Source: Gemmatimonadaceae bacterium (GTDB lineage Bacteria; Gemmatimonadota; Gemmatimonadetes; Gemmatimonadales; Gemmatimonadaceae). From it: 64,000 bases of DNA. The stretch is from contig JAUQWM010000033.1 of NCBI GenBank assembly GCA_030835125.1, positions 124,001 through 188,000 of the forward strand. Direction: 5' to 3'. Positions 27,214 to 35,422 of this stretch are shown here, piece by piece. Position 1 is the stretch's first letter. The number at the start of each line of letters is the position of its first letter. The notes beneath the pieces were generated by a model, which did not search any database, had not been told where the DNA came from, and saw nothing but the letters and a program-made list of their open reading frames with translations. The translations under genes were made by a program, and so were the position numbers.

Positions 27214-29322
27214 ATGCCGACACAGACCAGCTCCCCGCGCGTCGACGCGCCCGCCCTCGACCGCGATCGACTCGTCGCGGCCTACAGGACGATGCTCCTG
27301 TCCCGCCGGCTCGACGACAAGGAAATCCAGCTCAAGCGGCAGAACAGGATCTTCTTCCAGATCTCCGGCGCTGGTCACGAAGCGGTGCTCACGGCCGCGG
27401 GCATGGTCCTCCGCGCGGGCCACGACTGGTTCTTCCCGTACTACCGCGACCGCGCCCTCATGCTCGAACTGGGCATGACGCCCAACGAGATGCTCTACTC
27501 GGCGGTCGGAGCGGCCGACGACCCGAACTCCGGCGGCCGCCAGATGCCCAGCCACTGGGGCCACAAGGCGCTCAACGTCGTGTCGTCGTCATCGCCGACC
27601 GGCACCCAGTTCCTGCAGGCCGTCGGGTGCGCCGAGGCGATCTGGCGGGCCAGGAAGCTCGGGGTCTCCGAGGGATTCCGGGGCGACGAGATCGTGTACG
27701 TCTCGGCCGGCGACGGCACCACGAGCGAAGGCGAGTTCTGGGAATCGCTGAACACCGCCAGCAACCTCCAGCTCCCGATCGTCTACCTCGTCGAGGACAA
27801 CGGCTACGCCATCTCCGTTCCGGTCGAGGTCAACACCGCCGGCGGGTCGATTTCCAGGCTGGTTACCGGCTTCCCCGGCCTCTTCATCCAGGAGGTGGAC
27901 GGGTGCGACCTGGTCGCGTCCCATGACGTGATGCGGAAGGCGGTCGACCACGTGCGCGCCGGCAAGGGACCCGCCTTCGTGCACGCCCACGTCATCCGCC
28001 CCTACTCGCACTCGCTGTCGGACGACGAGGTGTTGTATCGGCCGCAGGAAGAGCGCGAAGCCGACGCGGCCCGGGACCCGCTGAACACGTTCCCGGCCTG
28101 GCTGATCAAGGCCGGCCATGCCACCGAGCTGGACCTGGAGCGGATCCGCGCCGAGGTGGACGAACTCGTGCTGGCCGCCACCGACGACGCGCTGTCGCGC
28201 GAGCAGCCCGCCGAAGAGACGATCCCGTTCGGGGTCTACTCGCCCGACGTCGACCCGACGAGCGACCAGTTCGATACCGAGGATGATCCGCAGTTCTCGG
28301 GGAACGAGACGACGATGGTCGACCTGCTCAACGCCTGCCTGAAGGACGAGATGCGCCGCGACGCGCGGATCGTCGTCTTCGGCGAGGACGTGGCGGATGC
28401 CTCGCGCCGCGAGAACCTGCCCAGGGTGAAGGGCAAGGGCGGCGTCTTCAAGGTGACCTGGGGGCTGCAGAAGGAGTTCGGCGACCTCCGCGTCTACAAC
28501 ACGCCGCTGGCCGAGGCCAACATCATCGGGCGCGCGATCGGCATGGCGCTGCGCGAATTCAAGCCGGTCGTGGAGATCCAGTTTTTCGATTACATCTGGC
28601 CGGCGTACATGCAGCTGCGCAACGAGCTGTCGACGATGCGCTGGCGCTCGAACAACGCGTTCTCGTCGCCCGTCGTCGTGCGCGTGACCTACGGCGGCTA
28701 TATCCGCGGCGCGATCTACCACTCGCAGACCGGGGCGTCGCTGTTCACGCACTGCCCCGGCCTTCGGGTGATCTGCCCGGCGACGGCGCTCGATGCGGCG
28801 GGACTGCTGCGCACGGCGATTCGCTGCGACGACCCCGTCATCTTCCTGGAGCACAAGCACCTCTACCGCCAGACGTACAACAAGGCGGCGCAGCCGGGCC
28901 CGAACTTCATGATCCCGTTCGGCAAGGCGAAGGTGGTGCGCGAGGGAACGGACCTGACGATCGTGACTTACGGGGCCACGGTGCAGCGCGCCTTCGCGGC
29001 GGCGAACCAGATGGCGGAGGAAGGGATCTCGGCCGAGGTGATCGACCTCAGGTCCCTGTCGCCGTGGGATGAGGAGCGCGTCTACGCGTCGGTGAAGAAG
29101 ACGAACCGGGTGATCGTCGCCTATGAGGACTCGATCAGCTGGGGGTACGGCGCGGAGATCGCCTCGCGCGTCGCCGACGAGTGCTTCCCCTGGCTGGACG
29201 CGCCGGTGAAGCGGGTAGCCTCGATGGACACGTACGTCGGCTACGCCCCGCGCCTCGAGGATGCGACGCTTCCGCAGGTCGACGACTTCAAGCGGGCCAT
29301 CGCCGAGATCGTGCGGTTCTAG
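27214..29322 (+). CDS. Fused 2-oxoacid dehydrogenase E1 (alpha+beta), thiamine-diphosphate dependent
   Basis: A 702-residue fusion of E1 alpha (about 1-340) and E1 beta (about 360-702). The alpha half has the thiamine-diphosphate motif [15 protein letters not shown] and [11 protein letters not shown]. The beta half has [35 protein letters not shown] and the [20 protein letters not shown] segment. It decarboxylates a branched-chain 2-oxoacid or pyruvate and passes the acyl group to an E2 lipoyl enzyme. No E2 or E3 gene is adjacent. ATG 27214 starts the first conserved sequence, but no ribosome site is visible. A -10-like TATCTT (27201-27206) is close enough that the mRNA could be leaderless. 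A strong terminator follows. Confidence 0.93.
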   Translation: MPTQTSSPRVDAPALDRDRLVAAYRTMLLSRRLDDKEIQLKRQNRIFFQISGAGHEAVLTAAGMVLRAGHDWFFPYYRDRALMLELGMTPNEMLYSAVGAADDPNSGGRQMPSHWGHKALNVVSSSSPTGTQFLQAVGCAEAIWRARKLGVSEGFRGDEIVYVSAGDGTTSEGEFWESLNTASNLQLPIVYLVEDNGYAISVPVEVNTAGGSISRLVTGFPGLFIQEVDGCDLVASHDVMRKAVDHVRAGKGPAFVHAHVIRPYSHSLSDDEVLYRPQEEREADAARDPLNTFPAWLIKAGHATELDLERIRAEVDELVLAATDDALSREQPAEETIPFGVYSPDVDPTSDQFDTEDDPQFSGNETTMVDLLNACLKDEMRRDARIVVFGEDVADASRRENLPRVKGKGGVFKVTWGLQKEFGDLRVYNTPLAEANIIGRAIGMALREFKPVVEIQFFDYIWPAYMQLRNELSTMRWRSNNAFSSPVVVRVTYGGYIRGAIYHSQTGASLFTHCPGLRVICPATALDAAGLLRTAIRCDDPVIFLEHKHLYRQTYNKAAQPGPNFMIPFGKAKVVREGTDLTIVTYGATVQRAFAAANQMAEEGISAEVIDLRSLSPWDEERVYASVKKTNRVIVAYEDSISWGYGAEIASRVADECFPWLDAPVKRVASMDTYVGYAPRLEDATLPQVDDFKRAIAEIVRF

Positions 29323-29331
29323 GCGGGTGCG

Positions 29332-29357
29332 AAGGGCGCACCACGTGGTGCGCCCTT
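29332..29357 (+). terminator. Perfect palindromic hairpin after the E1 gene
   Basis: AAGGGCGCACCAC is followed directly by its exact complement GTGGTGCGCCCTT, then TCG. It starts nine bases after the stop codon. Stem very stable; T run short. Confidence 0.7.
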
Positions 29358-29570
29358 TCGAGGTGTCCTGCGTCACGTCTGGCGACTCGACCACAGGGAG
29401 TCGGCTTGGTCAGCAGACGCCCCCGGGATGACGTCACCGCGCACAACCCGTTCAACCAGAGGCAGTTACACACCAGTCGCATGACCGAGTCCAGTCCGTG
29501 GCGTCGATCTGGCCTGGACCTTGCTTGACCACTCTCATGTTCAGGGCACTGCCCGCAACGGGAGCTGGTC

Positions 29571-29741
29571 ATGATGGCGATCACCCACAACGAAGTCCGC
29601 AGACATCCGCGCTGGCGGGAGGAGATGAAGACTCCCCTCCAGATCCCGCGCGTTCACCGGATTTCCGGTACGTCGCTGCTCGGCATCGTGGCCTTCCTGA
29701 TCGTCACCGCGGCGGCGGGGATTCTGTTCTTCAAGGGGTAG
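29571..29741 (+). CDS. Small single-pass membrane protein, 56 residues
   Basis: Unrecognised. It has a basic N-terminal half (MAITHNEVRRHPRWREEMKT, then PLQIPRVHRI) and one hydrophobic C-terminal helix (LLGIVAFLIVTAAAGILFF) ending in KG. GGGAG (29560-29564) stands six bases before ATG 29571, and a terminator hairpin follows at 29769, which together support a real gene despite its size. The topology would put the charged half in the cytosol. The 248 bases upstream (29323-29570) hold the E1 terminator and nothing else I can name. Confidence 0.55.
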   Translation: MMAITHNEVRRHPRWREEMKTPLQIPRVHRISGTSLLGIVAFLIVTAAAGILFFKG

Positions 29742-29768
29742 GCGCGGGGACGAGGGTCGCATGACGAA

Positions 29769-29796
29769 GCGCCGCCGGTCGACTGACCGGCGGCGC
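29769..29796. terminator. Bidirectional terminator between convergent genes
   Basis: GCGCCGCCGGTC and GACCGGCGGCGC form a 12-base perfect stem around GACT, followed on the plus strand by GTTGGTCTTT. It serves the small membrane-protein gene and the convergent secreted-protein gene. Confidence 0.72.
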
Positions 29797-29819
29797 GTTG
29801 GTCTTTCAGGCCGGGTTGC

Positions 29820-30656
29820 CTACCCTTTGTTCGTCGCCGACATGTCGGTGACCTTGTAGTCGGCGGGTATCGTGAAGACGACCTTCTCGTCGATCGAGAC
29901 TTTCCGGAACTCCGTGACCTCGGTGGTGGTGGTGGTGGTGCTTTTCCGTCCACCCTGATCGGTGATGCTGGTCGAGACCGACTTCAGCGCCACACCCTTC
30001 GGCAGCTTCGCGGCCACTTCATCGAGGAGCGTCTTCATCCCCTCGCCGCCAAAGCCGGCGCTGGTGAAGTTCTGCGAGAAGTTCTTCGAGAAGGCCTCGA
30101 ACGCCTTCTGCTCGGGCACCGGCACGTCCGCGACCCAGAGCTCGGTGGTGTTGTCGACCGTACTCGAGCGCTTGATGGGCCCGACGGACATCTTCATCGC
30201 GTACGCCTGCTTCATGGTGTACTTGCGCGTGGGGAACCCGAGCATCGGCTCACCCGCGCCACCGTCGGTGGTCGAGACGACGATGTCGGTGACTTCCATC
30301 TTCATCATGCCCGAGGCGCCGAGGGCGCCGAGCATCGAGGCCATCCCGCCAAGGGGAAGGATGGTGGCGGTCCTTTCCTTCGGCGACACCATCGTCAGGC
30401 GGCCGGCCTCGCCATCGAGGATCATGTAGCTGCCCTGGGGCATGCCGGCGGCGGCCTTCTGCCAGTCGACGCGCATCATGGCGCCGGCCACCTGGACCTG
30501 CATGATGGTTTCCGGGGCGCCCCGTTCGGTGGACCTGGTGGTCGACGTAAAGGTCCAGCCATCGACGGCGACGGCTGCCGGTGAAGGCACGGCGGCAGTG
30601 GCGATGAGCGCCAGCGCCGGAATCGCCAGGAATCGGCGGGTGCGGTGCGATTGCAT
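29820..30656 (-). CDS. Secreted protein resembling DUF4412-type proteins
   Basis: A 278-residue exported protein. The signal peptide (RRFLAIPALALIATAAVPS) is followed by a beta-rich domain: TTRSTERGAPETIMQVQVAG, VDWQKAAAGMPQGSYMILD and a Met-rich stretch MASMLGALGASGMMKMEV. The pattern 'no free-running loss, dimension by strand pairs' is typical of LolA/DUF4412-like proteins, but the match is loose. A second part (about 130-278) ends in VTEFRKVSIDEKVVFTIPAD. ATG 30656 follows AAGGAG by eight bases. Function unknown; probably periplasmic. Confidence 0.6.
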   Translation of the reverse strand: MQSHRTRRFLAIPALALIATAAVPSPAAVAVDGWTFTSTTRSTERGAPETIMQVQVAGAMMRVDWQKAAAGMPQGSYMILDGEAGRLTMVSPKERTATILPLGGMASMLGALGASGMMKMEVTDIVVSTTDGGAGEPMLGFPTRKYTMKQAYAMKMSVGPIKRSSTVDNTTELWVADVPVPEQKAFEAFSKNFSQNFTSAGFGGEGMKTLLDEVAAKLPKGVALKSVSTSITDQGGRKSTTTTTTEVTEFRKVSIDEKVVFTIPADYKVTDMSATNKG

Positions 30657-30780
30657 TGAAAGGACTCCTTGCTGCTGGTCGTGGTGGGGCGGGGGACAAC
30701 AGCAAGCCCGCGAACGGTAAGCTAAGCCCCCTGGGCGGTGGAGGCTGCCGTCCGCAACCTGACCATGGGGCGCCGTTGCC

Positions 30781-32454
30781 CTATTGACGCTCGAAGGCGA
30801 CCCTGCCACCCGCGACGGTCAGCATGACCCTGGCGTCGCGAATCGTCTCCGGCGCGATCGTGGTGAGGTCCTTGTCGATGAGGACGAGGTCGGCGAGCAT
30901 CCCGCGCTTGAGCATGCCCTTCCGCGCCTCCTCGAATGAGGCGAAGGCTGAACCCGTGGTGTAGGCGCGGAGGGCCTCCTCGACGGTGATCTTCTGTTCG
31001 GGGACCCAACCGCCCGGGTTCCGGTCATCGAGGGTCCGGCGGGTGACGGCGGCGTAGATCCCTTCGAGCGGAGTTGGCGGCGCGACGAACCAGTCGCTGC
31101 CAAAGGCGAGCGTGGCCCCGGCGTCCTGGAGGGAGCGGAATGCGTAGGTGGCTTTCGCCCGCTCGGGACCGATGACCCGATCCGCCCAGCGACCGTCGTC
31201 GATCGCATGGTATGGCTGCATGCTGGCGATGACGCCCAGCGCACCGAAGCGCGGGATGTCGGCTGGCGCGAGGTGTTGCGCGTGCTCGATGCGGAAGCGC
31301 CGGTCGCGCGGTCCGTTTTCCCTGGCGACGCGCTCGTAGGTGTCGAGCTGGGTGCGGATGGCGCGATCGCCGATGGCGTGGATCATGACGTGGAGCCCTG
31401 CCTTGTCGGCACCGGACGTCCACTGGTAGAGGTCCTCGGGCGTATTAACGAAGAGGCCACGATCGGCGGGCGCGTCGGTGAATGGCTCGAGGAAGGCGGC
31501 GGTGTGCGACCCCAGCGATCCGTCGACGAAACCCTTGAGCGCGCCAATGCGGATCCAGGCGTCACCGGTTCCGCGTGCCGCCACCGTGTCACGGAGGCGT
31601 TCCCAGGAGGAGAGCGGAACCGCGGCATAGATCCGGGTCTTCAGCCGGCCTGCCGCGCGCGCCCGCTCGAAGATGGGGAGGTCGGACCAGGAGCCCATGT
31701 TGTGGACGCTGGTGACCCCGTGCGACGCGACATGGGTCATCGCGGTGTCGAGGGCGCGGTCCTGGAGCACGGGCGGCGGCTCGGGCACGACGCGGTCGAC
31801 GAGCGACTGGGCATTGTCCTTGAGGATGCCGGTCGGCTCGCCGCCGGCGTCCCGCACGATCGCGCCCCCGGCGACGTCGCGCGTGGTAGCGGTGACGCCG
31901 GCCGCGCGCAGGGCGGCGCCGTTCGCCAGCGCCATGTGCCCGTCGAGGCGGTTCACCCACACGGGATGATCGGGGGTGACGGAGTCGATCCATTGGCGCG
32001 AAGGCAGGGCGCCACCCCAGCGTTCGTGATCCCAGTCGCCGCCGGTGATCCACGTGCCCGCGGGCACGGTGGCGGCGAACTCGCGGATGCGGCGCACGAA
32101 CTCGTCAGGCGTCCGGGCGTCGCGGAGCTGGACCGAGGAGAGTCGGAAGCCGCCGGTGATGAAGTGGACGTGGGCGTCGATGAAGCCGGGCGTGACCATC
32201 CCGCCCCGGGCGTCGATCACGCGCGCCGCACCCATCTTCCGGACTTCCGCGGAGGTGCCCACGGCGACAATGGTGTCACCGTTGATCGCGATGGCGTCGG
32301 CCCAGGGCCGGGCGCTGTCCGCGGTCCATACCCTGGCGTTCACGATCGCCAGCGTGGCGCCAGGCGTCTGGTTCATGTCACAACCCGGAAGGAGGCCAAG
32401 GGCCAGAGGCCAGAGGCCCGAGGACAACCCGCGAATGAGGGACCGGAGGCTCAT
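30781..32454 (-). CDS. Amidohydrolase family 3 (YtcJ-like) lipoprotein
   Basis: A 557-residue metal-dependent hydrolase. A lipobox (LGLLPGC, cleavage before Cys 25) is followed by the amidohydrolase fold with TPGFIDAHVHFITGG (HxH), KGFVDGSLGSHT (the Lys that is often carbamylated), MIHAIGDRAIRTQ, IEHAQHL and FGSDWFVAPPTPLEGI. It probably hydrolyses an amide or imide at the outer membrane. The residues of the signal peptide (SGLWPLALGLLPG) are encoded by a GGCCAGA-type tandem repeat (32394-32423) of the kind that is intergenic elsewhere. ATG 32454; no strong ribosome site. Confidence 0.9.
   Translation of the reverse strand: MSLRSLIRGLSSGLWPLALGLLPGCDMNQTPGATLAIVNARVWTADSARPWADAIAINGDTIVAVGTSAEVRKMGAARVIDARGGMVTPGFIDAHVHFITGGFRLSSVQLRDARTPDEFVRRIREFAATVPAGTWITGGDWDHERWGGALPSRQWIDSVTPDHPVWVNRLDGHMALANGAALRAAGVTATTRDVAGGAIVRDAGGEPTGILKDNAQSLVDRVVPEPPPVLQDRALDTAMTHVASHGVTSVHNMGSWSDLPIFERARAAGRLKTRIYAAVPLSSWERLRDTVAARGTGDAWIRIGALKGFVDGSLGSHTAAFLEPFTDAPADRGLFVNTPEDLYQWTSGADKAGLHVMIHAIGDRAIRTQLDTYERVARENGPRDRRFRIEHAQHLAPADIPRFGALGVIASMQPYHAIDDGRWADRVIGPERAKATYAFRSLQDAGATLAFGSDWFVAPPTPLEGIYAAVTRRTLDDRNPGGWVPEQKITVEEALRAYTTGSAFASFEEARKGMLKRGMLADLVLIDKDLTTIAPETIRDARVMLTVAGGRVAFERQ
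32394..32423. repeat. GGCCAGA tandem array inside the amidohydrolase signal-peptide codons
   Basis: GGCCAAGGGCCAGAGGCCAG then AGGCCCGAGG: four imperfect units. A related stretch lies in the intergenic gap at about 32483-32513. On the minus strand it reads CTGGCCTCTGGCCC, giving the Leu/Ala/Pro-rich signal sequence. Confidence 0.6.
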
Positions 32455-32508
32455 GGTCAGGGGTTGGATCGTTCCGAAGCGCAGGCCAGGGTCCCTCTGG
32501 CCTGTGGC

Positions 32509-32691
32509 CTATCGGTTCCTCTCGATCCCGTCCCGCACATCGAGCAGGATCTCGAAATACAGCTGTTCGCGCCGGTAGGCGAAGTCGAGCGAGACCATCT
32601 GGGCGTCGTCGCCGGTCGCCTTGGCGCGCTCGAAGGCCTCGCGGTACATCTCGTCGAGGTTGGCAAGGATGCGTTCGCGGGATCGTGGCAT
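32509..32691 (-). CDS. Small helical protein of unknown function, 60 residues
   Basis: An acidic, strongly helical protein (MPRSRERILANLDEMYREAF, SLDFAYRREQLYFEILLDVR) with no recognisable motif. Start ATG 32691 is the first Met giving a compact domain. A longer in-frame version (to 32832) would add 47 residues and overlap the divergent HNH gene, and it has no better ribosome site. The gap to the amidohydrolase gene (about 55 bases) suggests one operon. Confidence 0.5.
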   Translation of the reverse strand: MPRSRERILANLDEMYREAFERAKATGDDAQMVSLDFAYRREQLYFEILLDVRDGIERNR

Positions 32692-32830
32692 ACGCGTTCT
32701 CTCTATGGCGCGAGGGGTGAGCCGCGGCAACTCTTCGACGGGCACCGGACGTGGTTCCTTTTCGACAGCGTCGATGAGGAACTTCCGGGCGGCCCCGAAC
32801 ATCAGGCGACGCGAACTGAAGGGATCAGGC

Positions 32831-33166
32831 ATGCAGCGAGGCGAGATCTTCGCGCGCGATGGCTATCGGTGTGTGTTCTGCGGGCAGGTCTTCCCGGCGG
32901 AGGACCTGACGGTCGACCACCTGCAGGCGCGTTCGCGCGGGGGTGACCGGTCGGGTGGCAACTTAGTGACCGCCTGCATGGCCTGCAACGCGCTCAAGGG
33001 TCGACACCGCCTCGCGCACTTCCTGGCCGACCATCCCGAGGCCTACGCGAACTTTCACCGCTACGCGGTCCACGCCTGGAACCGTCACCTGTCCGCCATC
33101 GAAGACGAGGTCCGGAGGGTCAGAGCCGGTGAAAGACGGACTCCTCCACCGGCCGGCCGCCCTTGA
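32831..33166 (+). CDS. HNH endonuclease-like protein (second copy)
   Basis: A 111-residue zinc HNH protein: RCVFCGQVF, TVDHLQARSRGGDRSGGNLV and CMACNALKGRH give the CxxC pairs and the His-Asn-His core. It shares with the first copy (25847-26269) not only the HNH module but also the tail FLADHPEAYANFHRYAVHAW. ATG 32831 follows AAGGGA by seven bases. The 3' end overlaps the convergent 2Fe-2S gene by 47 bases, and its last residues (GERRTPPPAGRP) are probably run-on. It contains one of the few TTA codons outside the octamer. No phage context. Confidence 0.82.
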   Translation: MQRGEIFARDGYRCVFCGQVFPAEDLTVDHLQARSRGGDRSGGNLVTACMACNALKGRHRLAHFLADHPEAYANFHRYAVHAWNRHLSAIEDEVRRVRAGERRTPPPAGRP

Positions 33167-33452
33167 GGTGCTCCACCACGATCCGATCCAGCAGTTCGGG
33201 CGTCACTCCCGCGTACCAGATGCCATCGGGGTAGACGACCACGATCGGGCCTCCGCCGCACACTCCGAGGCACGGCGTCTCCCCGCGCTTCACGCGGGTT
33301 GGCCCAAAGAGAAGCCCCTCGCGTTCCAGGAGGCTGGCCAGCAGCGCGTACAGGGCGCGCCCGCGCCGGTCCGGCGAACAGAAGCTGCCCGTGCAGACGA
33401 GCACGTGACGGCTGTATCGCTCCATGAACGCCTCGCCTGTCGCCATGGACAT
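33120..33452 (-). CDS. (2Fe-2S) thioredoxin-like ferredoxin
   Basis: A 110-residue protein. Cys positions match the thioredoxin-fold 2Fe-2S ferredoxin: HVLVCTGSFCSPDRRG and ETPCLGVCGGGPIVVVYPDG, four Cys that could bind one [2Fe-2S] cluster. Such proteins carry electrons in redox enzymes or act in cobalamin-related pathways; the partner is not nearby. The start may be ATG 33452 or the ATG at 33425, the latter having GAGG seven bases upstream. The 3' end overlaps the convergent HNH gene by 47 bases. Confidence 0.82.
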   Translation of the reverse strand: MSMATGEAFMERYSRHVLVCTGSFCSPDRRGRALYALLASLLEREGLLFGPTRVKRGETPCLGVCGGGPIVVVYPDGIWYAGVTPELLDRIVVEHLKGGRPVEESVFHRL

Positions 33453-33542
33453 CGGTCGCTGACGATCCTGGTGCCGCCGGAAGGTGGGAGATGGGAAATG
33501 CCGCGGTTAGCTTTCCCGTGAGGCAAGCTACCACGGAGCCCC

Positions 33543-33992
33543 ATGAGCGTCACACAGGAATTCCAGGCCACCGGCAAGAAGCGCGTCAACCACATCGTGG
33601 CGCGCTGGGTGGACGGCGAGGCGTTCGACGTCGGACAACCGGACCAGCCGACGGTGCGCATCGATGGGACCCGGAAGACCGGACCCGGACCGGTCGACAT
33701 GCTCCTCAGCGCCCTGGCCACGTGTTCGGCGATGGACGTGGTGTCCATCCTGGCCAAGCGGCGGACGCCGCTCACGACGCTCGACATCGACGTACGCGGC
33801 GAACGGGCGCCGGCGACGCCGGCCCGACTGACATCGATCGCGATCATCTACCGCATCACGGGTCCCGGCATCGATCGCGAGTCGGCCGAGATGGCGATCG
33901 ACCTCGCGCTCAACAAGTACTGTTCGGTGCGTGACTCGCTGGATCCGGCGATCCCGATCGAGTGGACCGTGGTCCTGAATGAGGGCGGCTGA
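33543..33992 (+). CDS. OsmC/Ohr-family peroxide-defence protein
   Basis: A 149-residue protein with the OsmC fold: VNHIVARWVDGEAFDV, GPGPVDMLLSALATCSAMDV (the first catalytic Cys) and RGERAPATPARLTSIAIIYR. The second Cys falls near ALNKYCSVRDSLDP. The family reduces organic hydroperoxides with thiols. ATG 33543 follows GGAG by four bases. The TauE gene starts 25 bases downstream, probably one operon. Confidence 0.9.
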   Translation: MSVTQEFQATGKKRVNHIVARWVDGEAFDVGQPDQPTVRIDGTRKTGPGPVDMLLSALATCSAMDVVSILAKRRTPLTTLDIDVRGERAPATPARLTSIAIIYRITGPGIDRESAEMAIDLALNKYCSVRDSLDPAIPIEWTVVLNEGG

Positions 33993-34017
33993 CGGCGGGC
34001 CCTGAGGAAGGGAACCG

Positions 34018-34749
34018 ATGCTCCTCGCCCTGCTGATCGCCGCCGTCGGCGTCACGTCCGGGGCGATCGCCGCGATCACCGGGTTCGGCATCGGGAGCCT
34101 GCTCACGCCGGCACTCGCGCTGGAGACGGGGACCCGCCTCGCGGTGGCAGCCATCGCGATTCCCCACTTCGTCGGCACGGCGCAGCGTTTCTGGATCCTG
34201 CGACGGCATGTCGACCGCACGGTGCTGGTGGGGTTCGGCGTCACGAGCGCGGTGGGGGGATTGGCGGGCGCCCTGCTGCACGTCCGGGTCTCGAGTCGGG
34301 CCCTGTCCGTGGTCTTCGGCGTCCTGCTCATCCTCGCCGCGACGTCGGAGTTCACGGGCTGGATGCAGCGGGTGCGGTGGGGCCGGCGCAGCGCCTGGGC
34401 GGCGGGAGCGCTCTCCGGTGCGTTAGGCGGCCTGGTGGGGAACCAGGGCGGAATCCGATCCGCGGCGATGCTGGGGTTCGACGTGCGCCGGGAATCGTTC
34501 GTGGCGACCGCCTCGGCGGTCGGGCTGTTCGTGGACGGCGCCCGCCTGCCGGTGTACCTGGCGACGCAATGGCGCGAGATCGCGGCGGTGTGGCCGCTCG
34601 TGCTGACCGCCACGCTCGGTGTCGTGCTGGGCACCACCTTCGGCGCGCGCACGCTGGGGCGGGTCCCGGAGCGGGTATTCCGCCGCCTCATCGCCGTGTT
34701 CCTGCTTCTCCTGGGCGTGTACATGACGCTGGGTGGCGGCGCGAAATAG
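34018..34749 (+). CDS. TauE/SafE-family (sulfite-exporter-like) membrane protein
   Basis: A 243-residue inner-membrane protein with about seven predicted helices, including LIAAVGVTSGAIAAITGFGI, VVFGVLLILAATSEFTGW and PLVLTATLGVVLGTTFGART. The start AAITGFGIGSLLTPALAL and SGALGGLVGNQGGI are TauE-type half-repeats. The substrate is probably a small anion. ATG 34018 follows AGGAAGGG by five bases. An octamer CGTTAGGC (34421-34428) encodes Leu-Gly in the second signature. A bidirectional terminator follows. Confidence 0.88.
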   Translation: MLLALLIAAVGVTSGAIAAITGFGIGSLLTPALALETGTRLAVAAIAIPHFVGTAQRFWILRRHVDRTVLVGFGVTSAVGGLAGALLHVRVSSRALSVVFGVLLILAATSEFTGWMQRVRWGRRSAWAAGALSGALGGLVGNQGGIRSAAMLGFDVRRESFVATASAVGLFVDGARLPVYLATQWREIAAVWPLVLTATLGVVLGTTFGARTLGRVPERVFRRLIAVFLLLLGVYMTLGGGAK

Positions 34750-34760
34750 CGCCCCACACG

Positions 34761-34782
34761 ACGGCGCCGAGCCTGGCGCCGT
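34761..34782. terminator. Bidirectional terminator at the end of the copper island
   Basis: ACGGCGCC and GGCGCCGT form an 8-base stem around GAGCCT, between the convergent TauE and DUF305 genes. It has no strong T run. Confidence 0.5.
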
Positions 34783-34792
34783 ACGCGAATGG

Positions 34793-35278
34793 TCAATCGC
34801 CGCGGTCACGCAACAGCGCCTTCATCTGGTCGATTTCCGCCTGTTGGCCTTCGATGATGCTCTGGCAGAGTCGGGCGATCTCGGCGTCGCGGATCGGCGC
34901 ACGCTGGCACATCAGGATCGCGCCGGCATGGTGCGGGATCATGGACCGGAGGAACTGGCGGTCCGTGATGAGCACCTGACCGCGGATGAGCAGCCAGCAG
35001 GCGATCAGCGCCAGCGCACTGGCTGCCATGATGCCGGCATTCAGCCGCTTGCGGGGGTACATGGCGCCCATCAGCGCCAGTTCAAGGAGCGCCATCGGGG
35101 CCGCCATGAGCGCGGCCATGTAGAGCTGATTGCGGTTCGAGACGACGTTCTCGAGGCGATCCACCATCGCGTACATCAGCACATACATCGCGACGAAGGA
35201 CAGCACGACCATCACGGCCAGGCGGACGTAGTGACCGGCGGCGGCGCGGGGCGCGCCAGGGTGCGGATGTTCGAGCAT
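34793..35278 (-). CDS. DUF305 membrane protein of the copper island
   Basis: A 161-residue protein with about three membrane helices (LAVMVVLSFVAMYVLMYAMV, LYMAALMAAPMALLELALMG, GIMAASALALIACWLLI). A C-terminal DUF305-type module follows with LRSMIPHHAGAILMCQRAP, where the HH pair and nearby Met and Cys could bind copper. DUF305 modules are often next to copper-efflux genes and are thought to bind metal in the periplasm. GGAGGAG stands seven bases before ATG 35278. It is the last gene of the island, 144 bases after CopB, a gap that contains an octamer variant (CGTTAGGG, 35293-35300). Confidence 0.85.
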   Translation of the reverse strand: MLEHPHPGAPRAAAGHYVRLAVMVVLSFVAMYVLMYAMVDRLENVVSNRNQLYMAALMAAPMALLELALMGAMYPRKRLNAGIMAASALALIACWLLIRGQVLITDRQFLRSMIPHHAGAILMCQRAPIRDAEIARLCQSIIEGQQAEIDQMKALLRDRGD

Positions 35279-35422
35279 CGGCAGGCTCCTCCGTTAGGGT
35301 CGTGGGTGCGTTGAGCGGTTCCGGACGCCCCCCTGTCCCATACACCGGAAGGAGCGGGAGCTGACGGGCCCAACGGCGGGCCGGCGACCGGCGCCGTGCA
35401 CCCGTTTGGTACGCCCTTCGCA

